A stretch of 64,000 nt of DNA from Varanus komodoensis (lineage: Eukaryota > Chordata > Lepidosauria > Squamata > Varanidae), in the NCBI RefSeq assembly GCF_004798865.1, contig NW_025335468.1:2297809-2361808 (forward strand), read 5' to 3'. Below the pieces are notes generated by a model. It did no database searches. It saw only the letters and a program-made list of their open reading frames with translations, and was not told the DNA's origin. Positions 32,911-44,739 of this stretch are shown in pieces. The position numbers were made by a program, and so were the translations under genes. Position 1 is the first letter of the stretch. Every line of letters starts with the position of its first letter.

Positions 32911-34379
32911 AGAGAACTAACATATTTGTAGTTGTTCCTGTATGTTAATACAATATTTTGTACTAGCATATTTAATTAGTAAAAATATGACAGCTGGTGG
33001 ACTCACTGGAACTTAGTCTTATGACCTTTTAATTGTTTTCCCCTTTATATATTTAGCATTACCCCTCCTTTTTTCCTTTTGCAAAGAACCCACCTGACAC
33101 AATCTTCCTCCTTCCCATTGACAAAACAATAATAAACTGAAGCCAGAGTGGTTTATTGTGGATTGAACCAGACTGAGTCCCTGCTGAGATGAAGTAAATG
33201 AGCTGCAGCATGGTGTGTAGTTGCTCCGTGCTCCAAACATGTCAGTCACCAATGTACCTACACACTCATCTTGGCTGCTGCTTGCCTATTTTCCTCAGGA
33301 ACAGTCAGGGGATCCCATTGACTTATACAGGACAAAGTCAGCAAGTTCCCTTCAGCTCGAGGTTCTCGAGGCAGAGAGAAATCCATCCCTGCTCCCCACT
33401 GGGGTGCCTCAAGGGTAGCATGAGCCTTGTCACTGAGAACCACCCTTTTGCATTTCCCTGTCTAAGTAGCTGCTCTTAATTTCCGGCCTTCTCCCCTCTT
33501 GGGGAGGTGGGAAGCAAAAGCAGCCGGAGACACTGCTGTGATGGAAGCCAAGCATGGGCTGTGGGTGGTCCCAGCTCCACTGTCAGGGATTTTGCCAGCA
33601 GGCTGGGTAGGGGGATGGGGTGGGAGTACAATATGCAAACATAACAATGGTCCTTCCTAAATACTCCCCCTCTAATCCCATGCATAAAACAAGCCTGTGA
33701 AGCTGCACTTTCTGATCTTTGAGAAATGGTATGACCCCCACCCCAAAATGTGGCATTACAAGGAAGTCTTAATGTCTGGAAGGCTGGCAACCCAGCAAAT
33801 CTGAGACCCTTACTTCGTTCTTTTGGAAAATGAAGCACTGCTGACTTCTCATGAAAGCTCGTAATAGTTGCAGACACATCAGAATATTTGTGCTGGGCTC
33901 GCGCCAGTGAGAGCCCTGCTTTTCTTTCTGTTCCCCTCACCGCCAAAGCTTTCTCCCATGTGGGTAATCACTTTCCAAGTAACTAACCACTTTTCCCACT
34001 TAAACCACTTTCCCCATGGGATTATTAATCATTGTTAAGGAAGAGAAGACAAAATGAGAAGGAAAATGGAAGAGAAAGGCAAAGGGGACTGTTGGCCTTG
34101 GAATGGGTGGGGAATACTCTGCCTTCTTCGGTCCAGTAGCTTTTGAAAAAGGCGTGTTGCTATTATGCCTGCAGTGGAGTACACTGGAAGCTTTCCCTGC
34201 TGGTGGCCATAACTAAATCTCTGTCAGGGCCATTCCTTTCTTTAGGCAGAGAGAGGCAGCTGGTATTGGTTATCATGAAAGGGCAGCACGTTTAATGATG
34301 GAAGTTTTTTTTTAAATGTGCCCTGGGATTTACTGTTGATCATTTAAAAATGGCAACATTTTTGAATGCTGGTTTTATT

Positions 34380-34480
34380 ATTATATGCTTCTAGGGATTT
34401 AACCTTTGTAAACTGTCTAGAGAGCTTTGGCTACTGGGCAGTATAGAATTGTTTATAAATGAAATTAAATGAATTACATT
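34380..34480 (+). repeat. LINE-type 3' tail remnant
   Basis: TTTGTAAACTGTCTAGAGAG then GCTTTGGCTACTGGGCAGTA, TAGAATTG and an AATGAAATTAAATGAATTA end. It resembles the L2-type tail at 47461-47520. Confidence 0.55.
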
Positions 34481-36190
34481 TATTGTTGTATTTTTACTCC
34501 CAGGGAGTGGTGCTTGTGGGATTCTTCTCTCAGGTGCCAGAATAACTTGACAAATCATGAGTTAGTACTATGCAATTTGACTGTTTGGGGAGGGGGTGGC
34601 ATTTGCTGCTGAATCTCTGGCCACAAGTCTGTTGGGCTGGCTCTGTGCATCTGCAAGCCACTCACAAAGCGTGGGTGTACATGACACAGTAGGCCACGTT
34701 GCATAGACTCTGTATATCTGAACACTTTCAGCTCCAAAAAGGAAGTTTAACTCCTTAGAAATCTCATCTTACAATTGAGGTTTTACGCAGATCTTCCCAA
34801 GAGGAATTGCTTCCATAGAGTTTCGCATGTTCCCAAGGTGCTAGCATGTCACACAATTTGGGTACCTCCCCCAGAAAAACCCCTGAAGATCTTGCTGTGA
34901 AGGGGTTTTGCAGTCCCTCCCCACTTTCTAACCCCTCCTTTTAAAAGTGGGCTTATATAGGGTTACAAAGTTTCTTTCCAGAAGTGAAATATTACATACT
35001 ATCGGTTTAGGCGCAGCCTGAAAGACTTGAGTATGAGTTTTACAGATAGTTTACTGATAATGTATAACATTTTAATGAAAATACAATGCTGTAACCTTTT
35101 TTTCTGATGCTCCTGCTCCTTTCTTCCTTTATCTTAATTGTGAAGGCCCGAATAGGTTTTGGGCCTGTTCCTACAGGATAACGGTTTCTGATGAAGTCTA
35201 AGATGAATCTGAACTGTGATGACTTTATCCTCCTCGGATGGACTAGAGAAAACCTTGGTACCTTGCCTTCTAAAGCCCTGTAATGTCCTATCCCACCCTA
35301 CCTTGAGCAATTTTGTAGCGTACTTTTGAAAGAGAGAAATGAGATGAGTTCACAGGGGACCCAGTGATATAGGCAGTTGCCAAAGAGCAAAAAAGAAATT
35401 GGATAGTTAAGGCTCAGTGATGGCTAGGATCAGGATAAGGGAACTTTGAGACTTAATTTCCTGCTCCTGTTATGCAGGTCTAGTAAGGATATTTCTGCCT
35501 TGGTCTCCTAGGAGATGGGGCTTGGGGGGTGGAGAAAAGGGAAGAGGTGGGCTGCTTCTAGAATACTAATGGCATCAGAACCACGTATGCCTGCTTGGCA
35601 AGGAAGTGGGGCAGGGGCTGGAGAGCTGAGAAGCATTCGCCTTTTTCTTTGGTGCATTGGGAACACAATAATCAGCAAGTCTCAGGACTGAAGCATGTTG
35701 AGGCGCATTTTCTCTTTCTTTCTCTCTCTCTTTGTATCTGCATAGTTTCCCCCCTTCTAATTCAAGAGATTATAAGGCTAAAACATATTGCTTAGTGGCA
35801 TAATCAATGTGGAGCTCTTTCTTAATTGCTGAAGACTATTCAGGTGTCTGCCTCCCAAATATTTCAATTTCAGAGAAATTGCATTTGTCCTGTAAATGAA
35901 TTCTGTCATGTGATGCTGTGTCCCAAAATCCTTTGCACAGCTAGCAGTGGCCATTGCTGCAATAAGCACTGTGTGGATTGTGGTTGATGATAATGCTGTT
36001 GAAGAGCTCACCATGCTTATGTTAATTATAAATGTCTTTTCATTACTCTAAGTTGAAACTTATTTTATGGATTCTACCACTTTGGTGCATCAATAGTATC
36101 ATGATACGTTCATAAAGTAATCTTGGAGCATAAGTTTAGAGAGCTGGTTACCTCCACAAAAACACTTGACCCAGGAGTATGAAAATGTGT

Positions 36191-36198
36191 CTCAAGAG
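36191..36198 (+). repeat. hAT-like target site duplication, left
   Basis: CTCAAGAG, matching CTCAGGAG at 36527-36534 at seven of eight positions. Confidence 0.75.
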
Positions 36199-36526
36199 CA
36201 TGGGTCCTCAAACTACGCCCCGGGGGCCAGATCCGGCCCGCCATGCCCATTTGGACCCATGCCTATGTGCCTACCTCGCCCTGCGTGTGGGGAGGCAGCG
36301 GTTTGCTCACTCAGAGAAAATGATCTCCAAACGCGCAAACCGCTGCCTCATGCGCCCACCCTCACCCATGCCTCGCCTCGCCTTTCCTCGCCATGCACCC
36401 CACCCCGCCTCAGAGTGCGTGCCCACATGCACAGCCCATACGCATCGCTGGCACCACCTTTCCGGCCCATGCCCAGCACTGGCAGCTTTCAACTGGCCCC
36501 CTGGTTAAAAAGTTTGAGGACCCCTG
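36199..36526. mobile_element. hAT-type non-autonomous DNA transposon
   Basis: 328 bp with inverted ends: left CATGGGTCCTCAAAC, right (reverse complement) CAGGGGTCCTCAAAC. The subterminal phrase GGGGCCAGATCCGGCCCGCC is typical of hAT elements of the Charlie type. Flanking 8-bp duplications (CTCAAGAG and CTCAGGAG) fit the 8-bp hAT target size. The interior is GC-rich (CATGCCC, CGCCTCGCC) and codes for nothing recognisable. Apparent frames across it, such as 36166-36537, are compositional artefacts. It would have been moved by a transposase supplied elsewhere. Confidence 0.85.
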
Positions 36527-36534
36527 CTCAGGAG
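36527..36534 (+). repeat. hAT-like target site duplication, right
   Basis: CTCAGGAG, one mismatch from the left copy at 36191-36198. Confidence 0.75.
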
Positions 36535-38821
36535 TAACAGGGCTTCGCTGTGCTTTCCCATACAGGAACACCTTATCATTTTTAATGTGCTGTTAAATAA
36601 AAGGGCAGATTTGTCCTCCCTCTCTTTAGTCTAGGAGGTAAGTATGATGTTGTTAGTGTCTAAATGGGGCTAACCTGATAATTCTGCTTGCATGCATCTC
36701 AAAGCTCTTGATTCCTTACTACAGCAAAAGCAATGCAGATTACTGGTGAATTGAATACTTATCCTCATTAGAGCATATGGGTGCCTAATTCAATTCTGGT
36801 TGAGATAGGGAATAGATTGGAGAGAGATGCATCAGATAATCCCCTTTCCTTCTTATTTGGAAGAGCCTGGGTAATAGGATCAAAATGAGGTTTTCTCCCT
36901 GCTCCCCCTGCAAAGGGCTTCATTTGGAAGAAGGGTCAATACCTTCAAAAGCTACATGTAGAAAGGCTTGGCTATTAATAACTAAAACACTCTGAAACAG
37001 AGACGTAGATAGATGAGAATACAGATTCTGAAGTCACAGAGAAGGAAGTTCCTTGCATAAAAGAAGAGTGAGAGCGTCATGTACTGGAGATGTATCTACT
37101 GGGGTGAAGGTGGTCAGAAATTGGGCTCTCTGAATGTCTCATGGGAAATTTTATTGCTTCCTATGGGAAATAATCCTATACGACACTTATAAAATACAGC
37201 ACTACTTCAGTATAAATCTTCTACTGTCTCCCGTCTGGAGGATGAATTACCATGAACATAAATCCATCTTTCCCATTTAGCCTTCCCCAACTCACTTCTG
37301 AAAGAAATGTCTCGGGGCTCTTTGCCAAATAAGAAGAAAGCAAGGTGCAGGAAATAGTTCTTTCTGAGTTAGAAGAGAACTAAAGAAATGGAATGGGGGG
37401 AGAGGTTCATTGTTTCAAAAGAAAACAAGTCAGAGCATTGACAGTCCCAGACACCTGGGCACCTGAACATTTTTTATGCTCCACTTCTAGCCCTGCAAAG
37501 GGCTGGTGCCTGAACACATACTGCTGACTCTTAGTATTTTTCAGTCCAATAAATGGACACTTTAGCATCATAAAATGGAGGACTGTGGACTATTAAGGGA
37601 AGAGCTTTATGAATGGACAAAGCTAGTAAACACATAACAACAACAACAAAACCTCTGTGTGGGCTTCAGAGAGAGAGAGTGATTCTTTATTCCTGTTTTT
37701 ACCAAGCAGCTTTCCTGCCATTCTAATGGATAATTTTCACTCCTCAATTGAAGTCTTATTCAATACACCTACTATACTTTCTGTATAAAGTGGTTGTTGA
37801 ACTCTTTTTGCTGTTTGGTATACTCACAAAACATAGTGTCTGACTCAGTTTTATTGCTACTTTTAACAAGGGCAATTGCTGCTTTTAAACACCTTTGTCC
37901 TTATGACTTTTCTCATCAAAGTGTCCAAATGGTTCATCATGCTCTTGGCCTCACCTCTGTTTTCACAGGACAAAACTCAGTCTCTTCCTCTCTGTTGTGA
38001 TCAAGTCAAGATAGAGAGGGAGTTTGATTAATGGGAGCAGCATTCTTTGCACCATCCCCTGCCATTCTGTCAAGGCTTATTTCATAGCAATATTGCTCAT
38101 TTGAAAGGATTTTAGGTGTACATTTCCTAAAGCTGGCAGCATATGTATCAGCAACAGCTAATACATTTTAAATGACAACAGCTAATACATTTTAAATGAC
38201 TACATTTTAAATGATCTATTTGGGGGAAATAGATAATTTGAATGCTCTGTGTGTGTGTATGCACATACATGTGTGCTCATGTAGACAGACAGGCTTCACA
38301 GCAAAGCAGAAGGATCAGTGTAGAGGGTCTTTGGAGAAATTCTTGGATCATGAATAACTAATCTGGTAAATCTTCGATAGTGGAGCTTCAGAACCACACT
38401 GTTAGTGTGCACTTTGTGAATGCCTATTGTGAGTAATGCGATTGTCACCATCAGTCCTTTCTGCAACGAATTTCCTTCTGACCTCATATTTACAATTCTC
38501 TCCCCACAAACCACCACTATCACATGTGCTTTATAACAAAATGGAAACTCTCCATAATATTTAGTGCATCGGATGGATGATAAGTCCACGAAGCTTTTTA
38601 TGCCAAAACAAATATGGTAGGCCTGAAGGTGCCACAAGACTTTTTGTTACGATAGTCTTTGTATCTTCCTCATGATCCCAGGAGCTGAGACAATGATGTG
38701 TTTGGAGATGGTGACAAAAAACTTAAGATGCATCTAACTGAACACAGGTTAGAGCCCACCTGAAGGCTTACTCTCCATTGGTGATGGCAGCAATAAAAAT
38801 TTCTTCATTTTATTCATGTAA
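36535..38821. other. Non-coding stretch, no gene recognised
   Basis: No gene seen. A local tandem repeat of period 24 (CAACAGCTAATACATTTTAA, 38151-38213, two full copies and a partial third) and a short TG run near 38250 are present. Confidence 0.5.
38151..38213 (+). repeat. Short tandem repeat, period 24
   Basis: The unit CAACAGCTAATACATTTTAA plus ATGA occurs twice, then a shortened unit TACATTTTAAATGA follows. Confidence 0.85.
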
Positions 38822-38900
38822 TATTTATTTATTTTTATTTATTTAAAGCTTTTATGTACTGTCCAACTATTAGTGTCTCGGGACGGGTTAATACCATCAA
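38822..38900 (-). repeat. LINE-type 3' tail with (TTTA)n
   Basis: ATTTATTTATTTTTATTTAT then TTATGTACTGTCC and GTCTCGGGACGGGTTAA. It is the inverted form of the tail at 14930-15027. Confidence 0.55.
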
Positions 38901-39329
38901 ACACTGCTTTGGGGAGTGGTAAAAAGCTCATATGTTTATCAAATCTAGCCCTTGGTGACATATAATGAGGCACTTGGCAGATGAAATGACTTATTTTCAT
39001 TCTGACATGTGTGGCATTGAGCACCCATCCTCTGCGTGAGTTGTGCATGACCTATGCTTATCAAGTTTGCTTGGATGAATTTTATCAGATGATGTTGAAG
39101 GATGTGGACAGAGTTCTTGGAGAAGAATTCTCAAGCATATGTGTATCCAACCTTCACTTTTTGTGGTTGATTCCTGCCAACCAAGAAAGGCTGACTAGGA
39201 TAGTTCATGGTAAACAAATGGACTAAGAGGTGGTACTGAAGAGGCAAGTTGTAAGACCTCTGCCAATTTCTTGTCTTAAAATTCTATACTCCTAGGACTT
39301 GGAATACCAGCCAATATCCAGTGATCATT

Positions 39330-39780
39330 CTTGGACAAGATGATTGAGTAGTGGCAAAAAAGCTACAGGTTCACCTACAGATTATCATGATCCACATCAG
39401 CTTGGCCTCTGGTCTGTTCTTGCAATTAAAACTGCCTTGATCACCTTGGTGGAAGAACTGTGCAAAGCAATAGACAGGAGGGAAGGTGATCTTGTAAACA
39501 GTTGCAGCATTTCAACTGCTTTTGATACCATTGTCCATGGTTCACTTCTGGTTCATTTGATAGGACTGCAGGTTCAGTTAATAAATCACAGTGCTCCACT
39601 CTTACTTGACCAGAAAGCATGAGAACAGTGGGAAGGCAGTGGTAGGGATTAACCTGTGGAGCACCAGGAGGCTCTATCTTAAATTCTGTGTTCTTTAACA
39701 TCTGCTGGGAGAAGTTATCCAGAGATATGGGATGAGGCGGAATCAGTATAATTGCTCTGTGTTCCTTAAATTAATGATAA
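39330..39780 (+). mobile_element. Ancient L2 LINE fragment (reverse transcriptase)
   Basis: A plus-strand frame at 39344-39622 includes ALITLVEELCKAIDRREGD and FDTIVHGSLLVHLIGL, which align with the L2 reverse transcriptase ALVALYDDPCREKDRGSAS and FNTIDHGILLDRLAGL. A following block, CGAPGGSILNSVFFNICWEKL in another frame, equals CGVPQGSILSPMLFNIYMKPL. Heavily decayed, much older than the minus-strand L2 copies nearby. Confidence 0.75.
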
Positions 39781-41529
39781 CTAGATCAGGATATTTTCAG
39801 TAGAGGCACCTTCATTGTGGAACTCCATCCCTAAAGGGAAACACCAAACTAGCTCAGCTTTTATTTCTAGAAGGCTTATAAAAACCGTATTTTTCCCCAG
39901 CAAAGCTTTGTGAGGTGAAGCCTGGCTGGCTATATGAGCTGTCATTGATAATTGTCCTAAATCAGTCAAATGGATTTTTCTATTACGATCTCCTACTGGT
40001 GATATATTGTTTTGGTGATAATGCTGATGATATTCATAATTTACATGGTTATTGGTTTATCTTATATTAATTGTTTTTATATAATATTGTTGGTCTGAGG
40101 GCTTTCTAGAACAAAGTTCGGTAGTGGCATATGTTATTTTATATCGATAGAAAGATAGATGGATGCTATGTAAGCAGATCTTGGACCCTCTTTCTCAGGC
40201 CTAAAAATAGGACATCTTGTTTATGTTCATGAAAAAAATCTAATACAGATTTCAGGAGTAGTGGCGCTTGGTTTGGGAGCTGAGAGGGTGTTTTGTATTG
40301 CATTGTTCTATTTTATATACCTAGAAGGAAATGACTCAGCTGCTTTAGTTGGTATCTGTGGGAGCTGCCACCTGAAACTTGTCTTGATCAGGCCTGTCAG
40401 GGTGCAAACCCCCAGCTTTGCCCACCCCTTCAAGGCCAGAAATGTCTTGTTTATGCTGAATCGTAGGCCAAGATCAATGCATGGAGTGGATAGGTCTTTT
40501 CAATCCACTTAGTGTGAGTGAGGGCTCTGTTTGCAGCCTCTTCCTCCCAGAAGCAATTTATTGAGTCCTTCCCGCCTTTCAAGTGTGGTAAATGTGAGTT
40601 TGAGCGATGGGAGCTCTCTGGCTAAGAGATTCGTATTACACAGGAGGGTAGTGTCCTGCCAATATACAGTTAAGATCTGTCTGCGATGGCTGCAGCGCAG
40701 TCAAGACCAGGTGCCCTAAGAAACCTTTTGACTGCTTCCATCCCAATTTATTTTGCTCGGCTGACTCTTCCACACCCTTAATCACTAGCTGGAGTGTGAT
40801 CAAAACTGAGCATCATTTCCTGAGAAGACTTTTGCATATACTGACATAACTCTGCCCTCGTCTTCAGCTTCCTCCAAGAGCAAGTTAGGGACGTGTGTGT
40901 GCGACCCAAACTACCTCTTGGAGCAAGAATTCAACCTCAGCTATAAATACAAGAAAAGTTAGTTTGGGTATCTTAGAAAGAGATGTTTGAGTTTTTTAGG
41001 AGAATCTGGTGAGTCCTTCCATATCTGAATCTAGGGTCTGTGTCCAGACAGCAGTTCTTCAACACTTACGGATGTGTGGTTCAGCAGTAAGCCTAAAACA
41101 GGATGCAAGGATAAGGTGTAAAGCGGACTGTTCTTTTGCACTGCAGTCTCTGCAGATATGCCCGTTAGGAATAAGAGAGCCATGTCGGTTCTTGTGCTAG
41201 CCCATAAATCCACAGCTTTTGGACAGGTGGGGACAGCAGTACAGAAACTGATGCAAGTTGTCCTTACTGGATGGATGAATGGACGGATGGACAGACGGAC
41301 AGACAGGCGGGTGGGTGGATGGACAACTTTTTGGGCATCTACTGTCACTATGAGAGCATTCTGACTTAATGCCATCCCAGGAACACATTTTGTCACAGGC
41401 TGTTCTCTTACATCCATTGTTGTCCCATTGGACAGGCTCCAATTCACAAGTATAATAAAACAGGAGAAACAGATTATCTTTATTCAAAGACAGGGAGGAA
41501 GTCAAACGTTCATCTTGTTACTGAATTGT
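39781..41529. other. Non-coding stretch, no gene recognised
   Basis: No gene seen. About 40260-40940 is repeat-free and could be conserved non-coding DNA. A degenerate GGAC/GGAT minisatellite lies at 41267-41322. Confidence 0.45.
41267..41322 (+). repeat. Degenerate (GGAC/GGAT)n tandem repeat
   Basis: Tetranucleotide units GGAT, GGAC, AGAC and GGGT follow one another for about 56 bases. Confidence 0.85.
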
Positions 41530-42998
41530 TTTGTGCCTTTTTTATTTTTTTAATTTACTTATATGCCGCCCCATCTCATGAGCCTCGGGGCAGCTTACAA
41601 TCATTAAAATCCTGTATAAAATGCAAAAAATGAATCAAATAAATAAAATACATAAAATAAAATAGTGGAAACAGCCTGGTCAATTTAAAATCAACAAGTA
41701 AACCATTAACAGTTAAAATAGTGTTTAAATAAAAAGGTCTTGGCCTGGCGCTGAAAAACAAATAACAACGGTGCCGGGCAGACCGCTCTGGGGAGCACAA
41801 TCCATAGGTTGGGTGCCACCGCAGAGAAAGCCTTCCTCCGAGTACTCACCCTCCTAATATCCTTCACAGAGGGTTCCCGGAGAAGGGCCTCTGCCGCCGA
41901 TCTCAGGGGGCGGGAGGGCATATATGGACGCAGGCACTCCTTTAGGTAACCAGGGCCTAAGCCGTTCAAGGCTTTGTAGGTGATAACCAGCACCTTGAAT
42001 TGGGCCTGGACTTCAATGGGGAGCCAGTGGAGCTGACAGAGGACTGGGGTTATATGAGAACAACGCCCAGTCCCCGTCAGCAGCCTGACAGCTCTATTTT
42101 GCACCAATTGAAGTATCCAGACCATCTTCAAGGGCAGCCCCACATAGAGCGCGTTACAGAAGTCCAAACGGGAAGTCACCAACGCATGTGTCACTGCTGC
42201 CAGGCAGTTGTTCTCCAGGTAGGGACGCAGCTGATGGATCAGCCAAAGCTGAAGGAAAGCGCTCCTCGCCACCGCTGTCACTTGAGCTTCCAACGATAGC
42301 TCTGGGTCGAGGAGCACTCCCAAGCTGCGGACCCTGTCCTTAAGAGGGAATGCTACCCCATTCAGGACAAGGTCAAAGTCCCCCATCCCAAAGCCTGATC
42401 CACCAACCAACAGGACCTCTGTCTTGTCTGGATTGAGCTTCAGTTTATTGGCCCTCATCCAGCCCATTACCTCGGCCAGGCACCGGTTCAGCACAGCCAC
42501 TGCCTCACCTGGATTGGTGGAAAACGAGAGGTAGAGCTGGGTATCATCAGCGTACTGGTGATTCCGCAGCCCACACCTCCTGATGACCTCTCCCAGCGGT
42601 TTCATGTAGATGTTAAATGGCATGGGGGACAAGATGGAACCCTGCGGAACTCCATGGCATAGCTGCCATGGTGCAGAGCCATAGTCCCCCAGCACCACCT
42701 TCTGGAATTGGCCATTGAGATAGGAGCGGAACCGCTGCAAAGCAGTGCCCCCAACTCCCAATCCCGCTAGCCTGTCCAGAAGGATACCATGGTCGATGGT
42801 ATTGAAAGCCGCTGAGAGGTCCAGGAGAACCAAAAGGGACGCACTCCCCCTGTCTTTCTCCCTGCACGGGTCATCGTACAGGGCGACCAAGGCAGATTCA
42901 GTACCGTACCCGGGTCTGAAGCCGGACTGAAATGGGTGCAGATAATCAGTTTCCTCCAAGAGTGCTTGGAGTTGTCCTTTTGATACGGCTAGCCATGG
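41530..42998 (-). mobile_element. L2 LINE, 5'-truncated, long open frame
   Basis: The minus strand carries an uninterrupted 417-codon frame (42959-41706) covering the reverse transcriptase from GFRPGYGTESALVAL through LVLLDLSAAFNTIDHG (motif A), CHGVPQGSILSP (motif B), NHQYADDTQLYLSF (motif C, both catalytic Asp present) and MRANKLKLNPDKTEVLLVGG, to the C-terminal FLFKHYFNC. The Met of this frame is internal: sequence continues upstream as GQLQALLEE to about 42998, where the copy is truncated, so the endonuclease is missing. The second Asp of motif A (AFD in relatives) reads Asn. The 3' UTR phrase GAGCCTCGGGGCAGCTTACA and an AT-rich tail lie at 41530-41705. It is the best-preserved L2 here. 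Confidence 0.92.
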
Positions 42999-43908
42999 AA
43001 TATTTATTTATTTATTTATTTAATTTATTTATAAAATGTGCATGCCATCCATTACTTCCATCTCTGGATGGCTTACAACATTAATCAGAATAAAATAAAT
43101 TAACTATTCCATGCTGGCTGAAAATCCAATAAAATATAAACAATAAAATCCAAGTAATACATATTAAAATATTGATCGAATAAAAAGGTCTTGACCTGGC
43201 ATCGAAAAACATATAACGATGGTGCCAGGTGGACCTCTAGGGAGCGAATTCCATAGTCGGGGTGCCACCGCAGAGAAGGCCCTCCTCTGGGTACTCTGTC
43301 TCCTAACGTCTTTCACAGAGGGTTCCTGGAGGAGGGCTTCTGCTGCCAATCTCAGGGGGCAGGAGGGCATATAGGGAAAAAGGTGTTCCTTTAGGTATCC
43401 TGGTCCCAAGCTGTTTAGGGCTTTATAGGTAATAACCAGCACCTTGAATTGAGCCCGGACTTCGATGGGAAACCAATGGAGCTGATAGAGGACTGGGGTT
43501 ATATGAGAATAATGCCCAGTCCCTGATAGCATCCTGGCAGCTCTATTTTGCACCATTTGAAGTATCTGGACTGTCTTCAAGGGCAGCCCCACATACAGTA
43601 TGTTACTGTTGCTACTGTTGCTCCTCCAGGTAGGGACGCATCTGATAGATTAGCAGAAGCTGAAGGAGAATGCTCCTCGCCACTGCCGTCACTTGGGCTT
43701 CCAGGGACAGTAAAGGAGCACTCCCAAGCTGCGGACCCTGTCCTTTAGAGAGAGTGCAACCCCATCTAGGACAAGACCCATGTCACCTACCCAGGAGCTT
43801 GAACCACCCACCAACAGGACCTCTGTCTTATCTGGACTGAGCTTCAGTTTACTGGCCCTCATCCAGCCCATTACCTCAGGCAGGCACCGGTTCAGGACAG
43901 CCACTGGA
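42999..43908 (-). mobile_element. L2 LINE, second copy
   Basis: Its (ATTT)n tail at about 43000-43025 abuts the truncated 5' end of the previous copy. The minus strand encodes the L2 C-terminus (VQNRAARMLSGTGHYSHITP, KVLVITYKALNSLGPGYLKE, STQRRAFSAVAPRLWNSLPR) and, in another frame near 43870-43740, VMGWMRASKLKLSPDKTEVL. The copy has frame breaks and small deletions, for example around 43600, and is 5'-truncated at about 43908. Confidence 0.88.
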
Positions 43909-44110
43909 CTGTTCCTGGACTGTCTCCATGGGATGTGATCAGGGCCACTGCACTTCAGTGGTTCTGCTCCTACCAGTGGCATCATGCTCAGTGAATGGTT
44001 CTAGGGGAATGTTTCTTGGCCCCTAGCACTTCTGCTGTGGGGTATTTCAGGATGGCATTCTTGTTGCTCATTGCTATTTATCATCTATATGGAACCATTG
44101 ACATCCACCA
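43909..44110 (+). mobile_element. Ancient L2 LINE piece
   Basis: The plus strand, across frames, holds the L2 blocks TALQWF-like (GCCACTGCACTTCAGTGGTT), GVPQGSILSP-like (GGGGTATTTCAGGATGGCAT) and FNIYMEPL-like (TTTATCATCTATATGGAACC). It is highly decayed and lies against the 5' truncation point of the minus-strand L2, so that copy may have inserted into it. Confidence 0.6.
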
Positions 44111-44739
44111 TGGTATCACCTGCTTGTAACCCTAAGTCCCTTCCCCTGAACCCTTACAACTGGCATATAAAAAACTTTGCTGGCTGCCTCTCTGAGGTTG
44201 GAAACCTGGGCTTCCAGTTTTCCAGTCGCTTCCAAGCGCTCTCTTTGTTGTAGAGCCCATACAGCTCCAGGGTACACCCCCGAACTGAGAGCAATGAAGC
44301 AACTTAGGTTGGAACGCAGATGCAGAACTCCCGGTGAATGCAACTGGCGTATGCCTATAATTGGGTGTATTTTGAGGCAGTGAGAGTGGCAAAGAAACAA
44401 TTCCGGCCTCTGTTTGTTTCCCAGTGGACCTTTTTAAGGTTGTCTGGGGCTTATTTCATTCCGGCCCCCAGGACAACTTGGAATCATCTCTGGCCTGCTG
44501 TAATCTGCTTGCTGGGCACTTCCAGGAAACATTGGTTCCATCTGCTGGGACTTGGACTCCAGAGTTACAGTGAATGAATTTGTGGGGCTATCCAGAGCAG
44601 CCTAGTCTAGTTTTATTGGATGAGTTTTAACCAGTGCAGCTCAAGGATATTGGCAGGGTGCTTGAACCAATTGGTGCAAGCATCTCTGTATTGGATCCTT
44701 GTCCCTCATAGCTTATAAAAGCCAGCAAGGAAGGGATAA
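44111..44739. other. Non-coding stretch, no gene recognised
   Basis: No recognisable coding or repeat landmarks. Several overlapping frames of 60-94 codons have no family features. Confidence 0.45.

Larger units (their letters stand above)
31196..36198. other. Non-coding stretch, no gene recognised
   Basis: No domain-bearing frame. It contains a short L2-like piece at about 32850-32910 and a LINE-type tail at 34380-34480. The interval about 32500-32710 is repeat-free and conserved-looking. Confidence 0.45.

Noticed and set aside
36166-36537. 123- and 109-codon frames rich in Pro, Ala and His
   Set aside because: They lie across the GC-rich hAT-like miniature element, whose composition removes stop codons.
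40531-40719. Possible exon ending before GTGCCC
   Set aside because: No good acceptor or donor, and the translated text does not resemble a protein domain.
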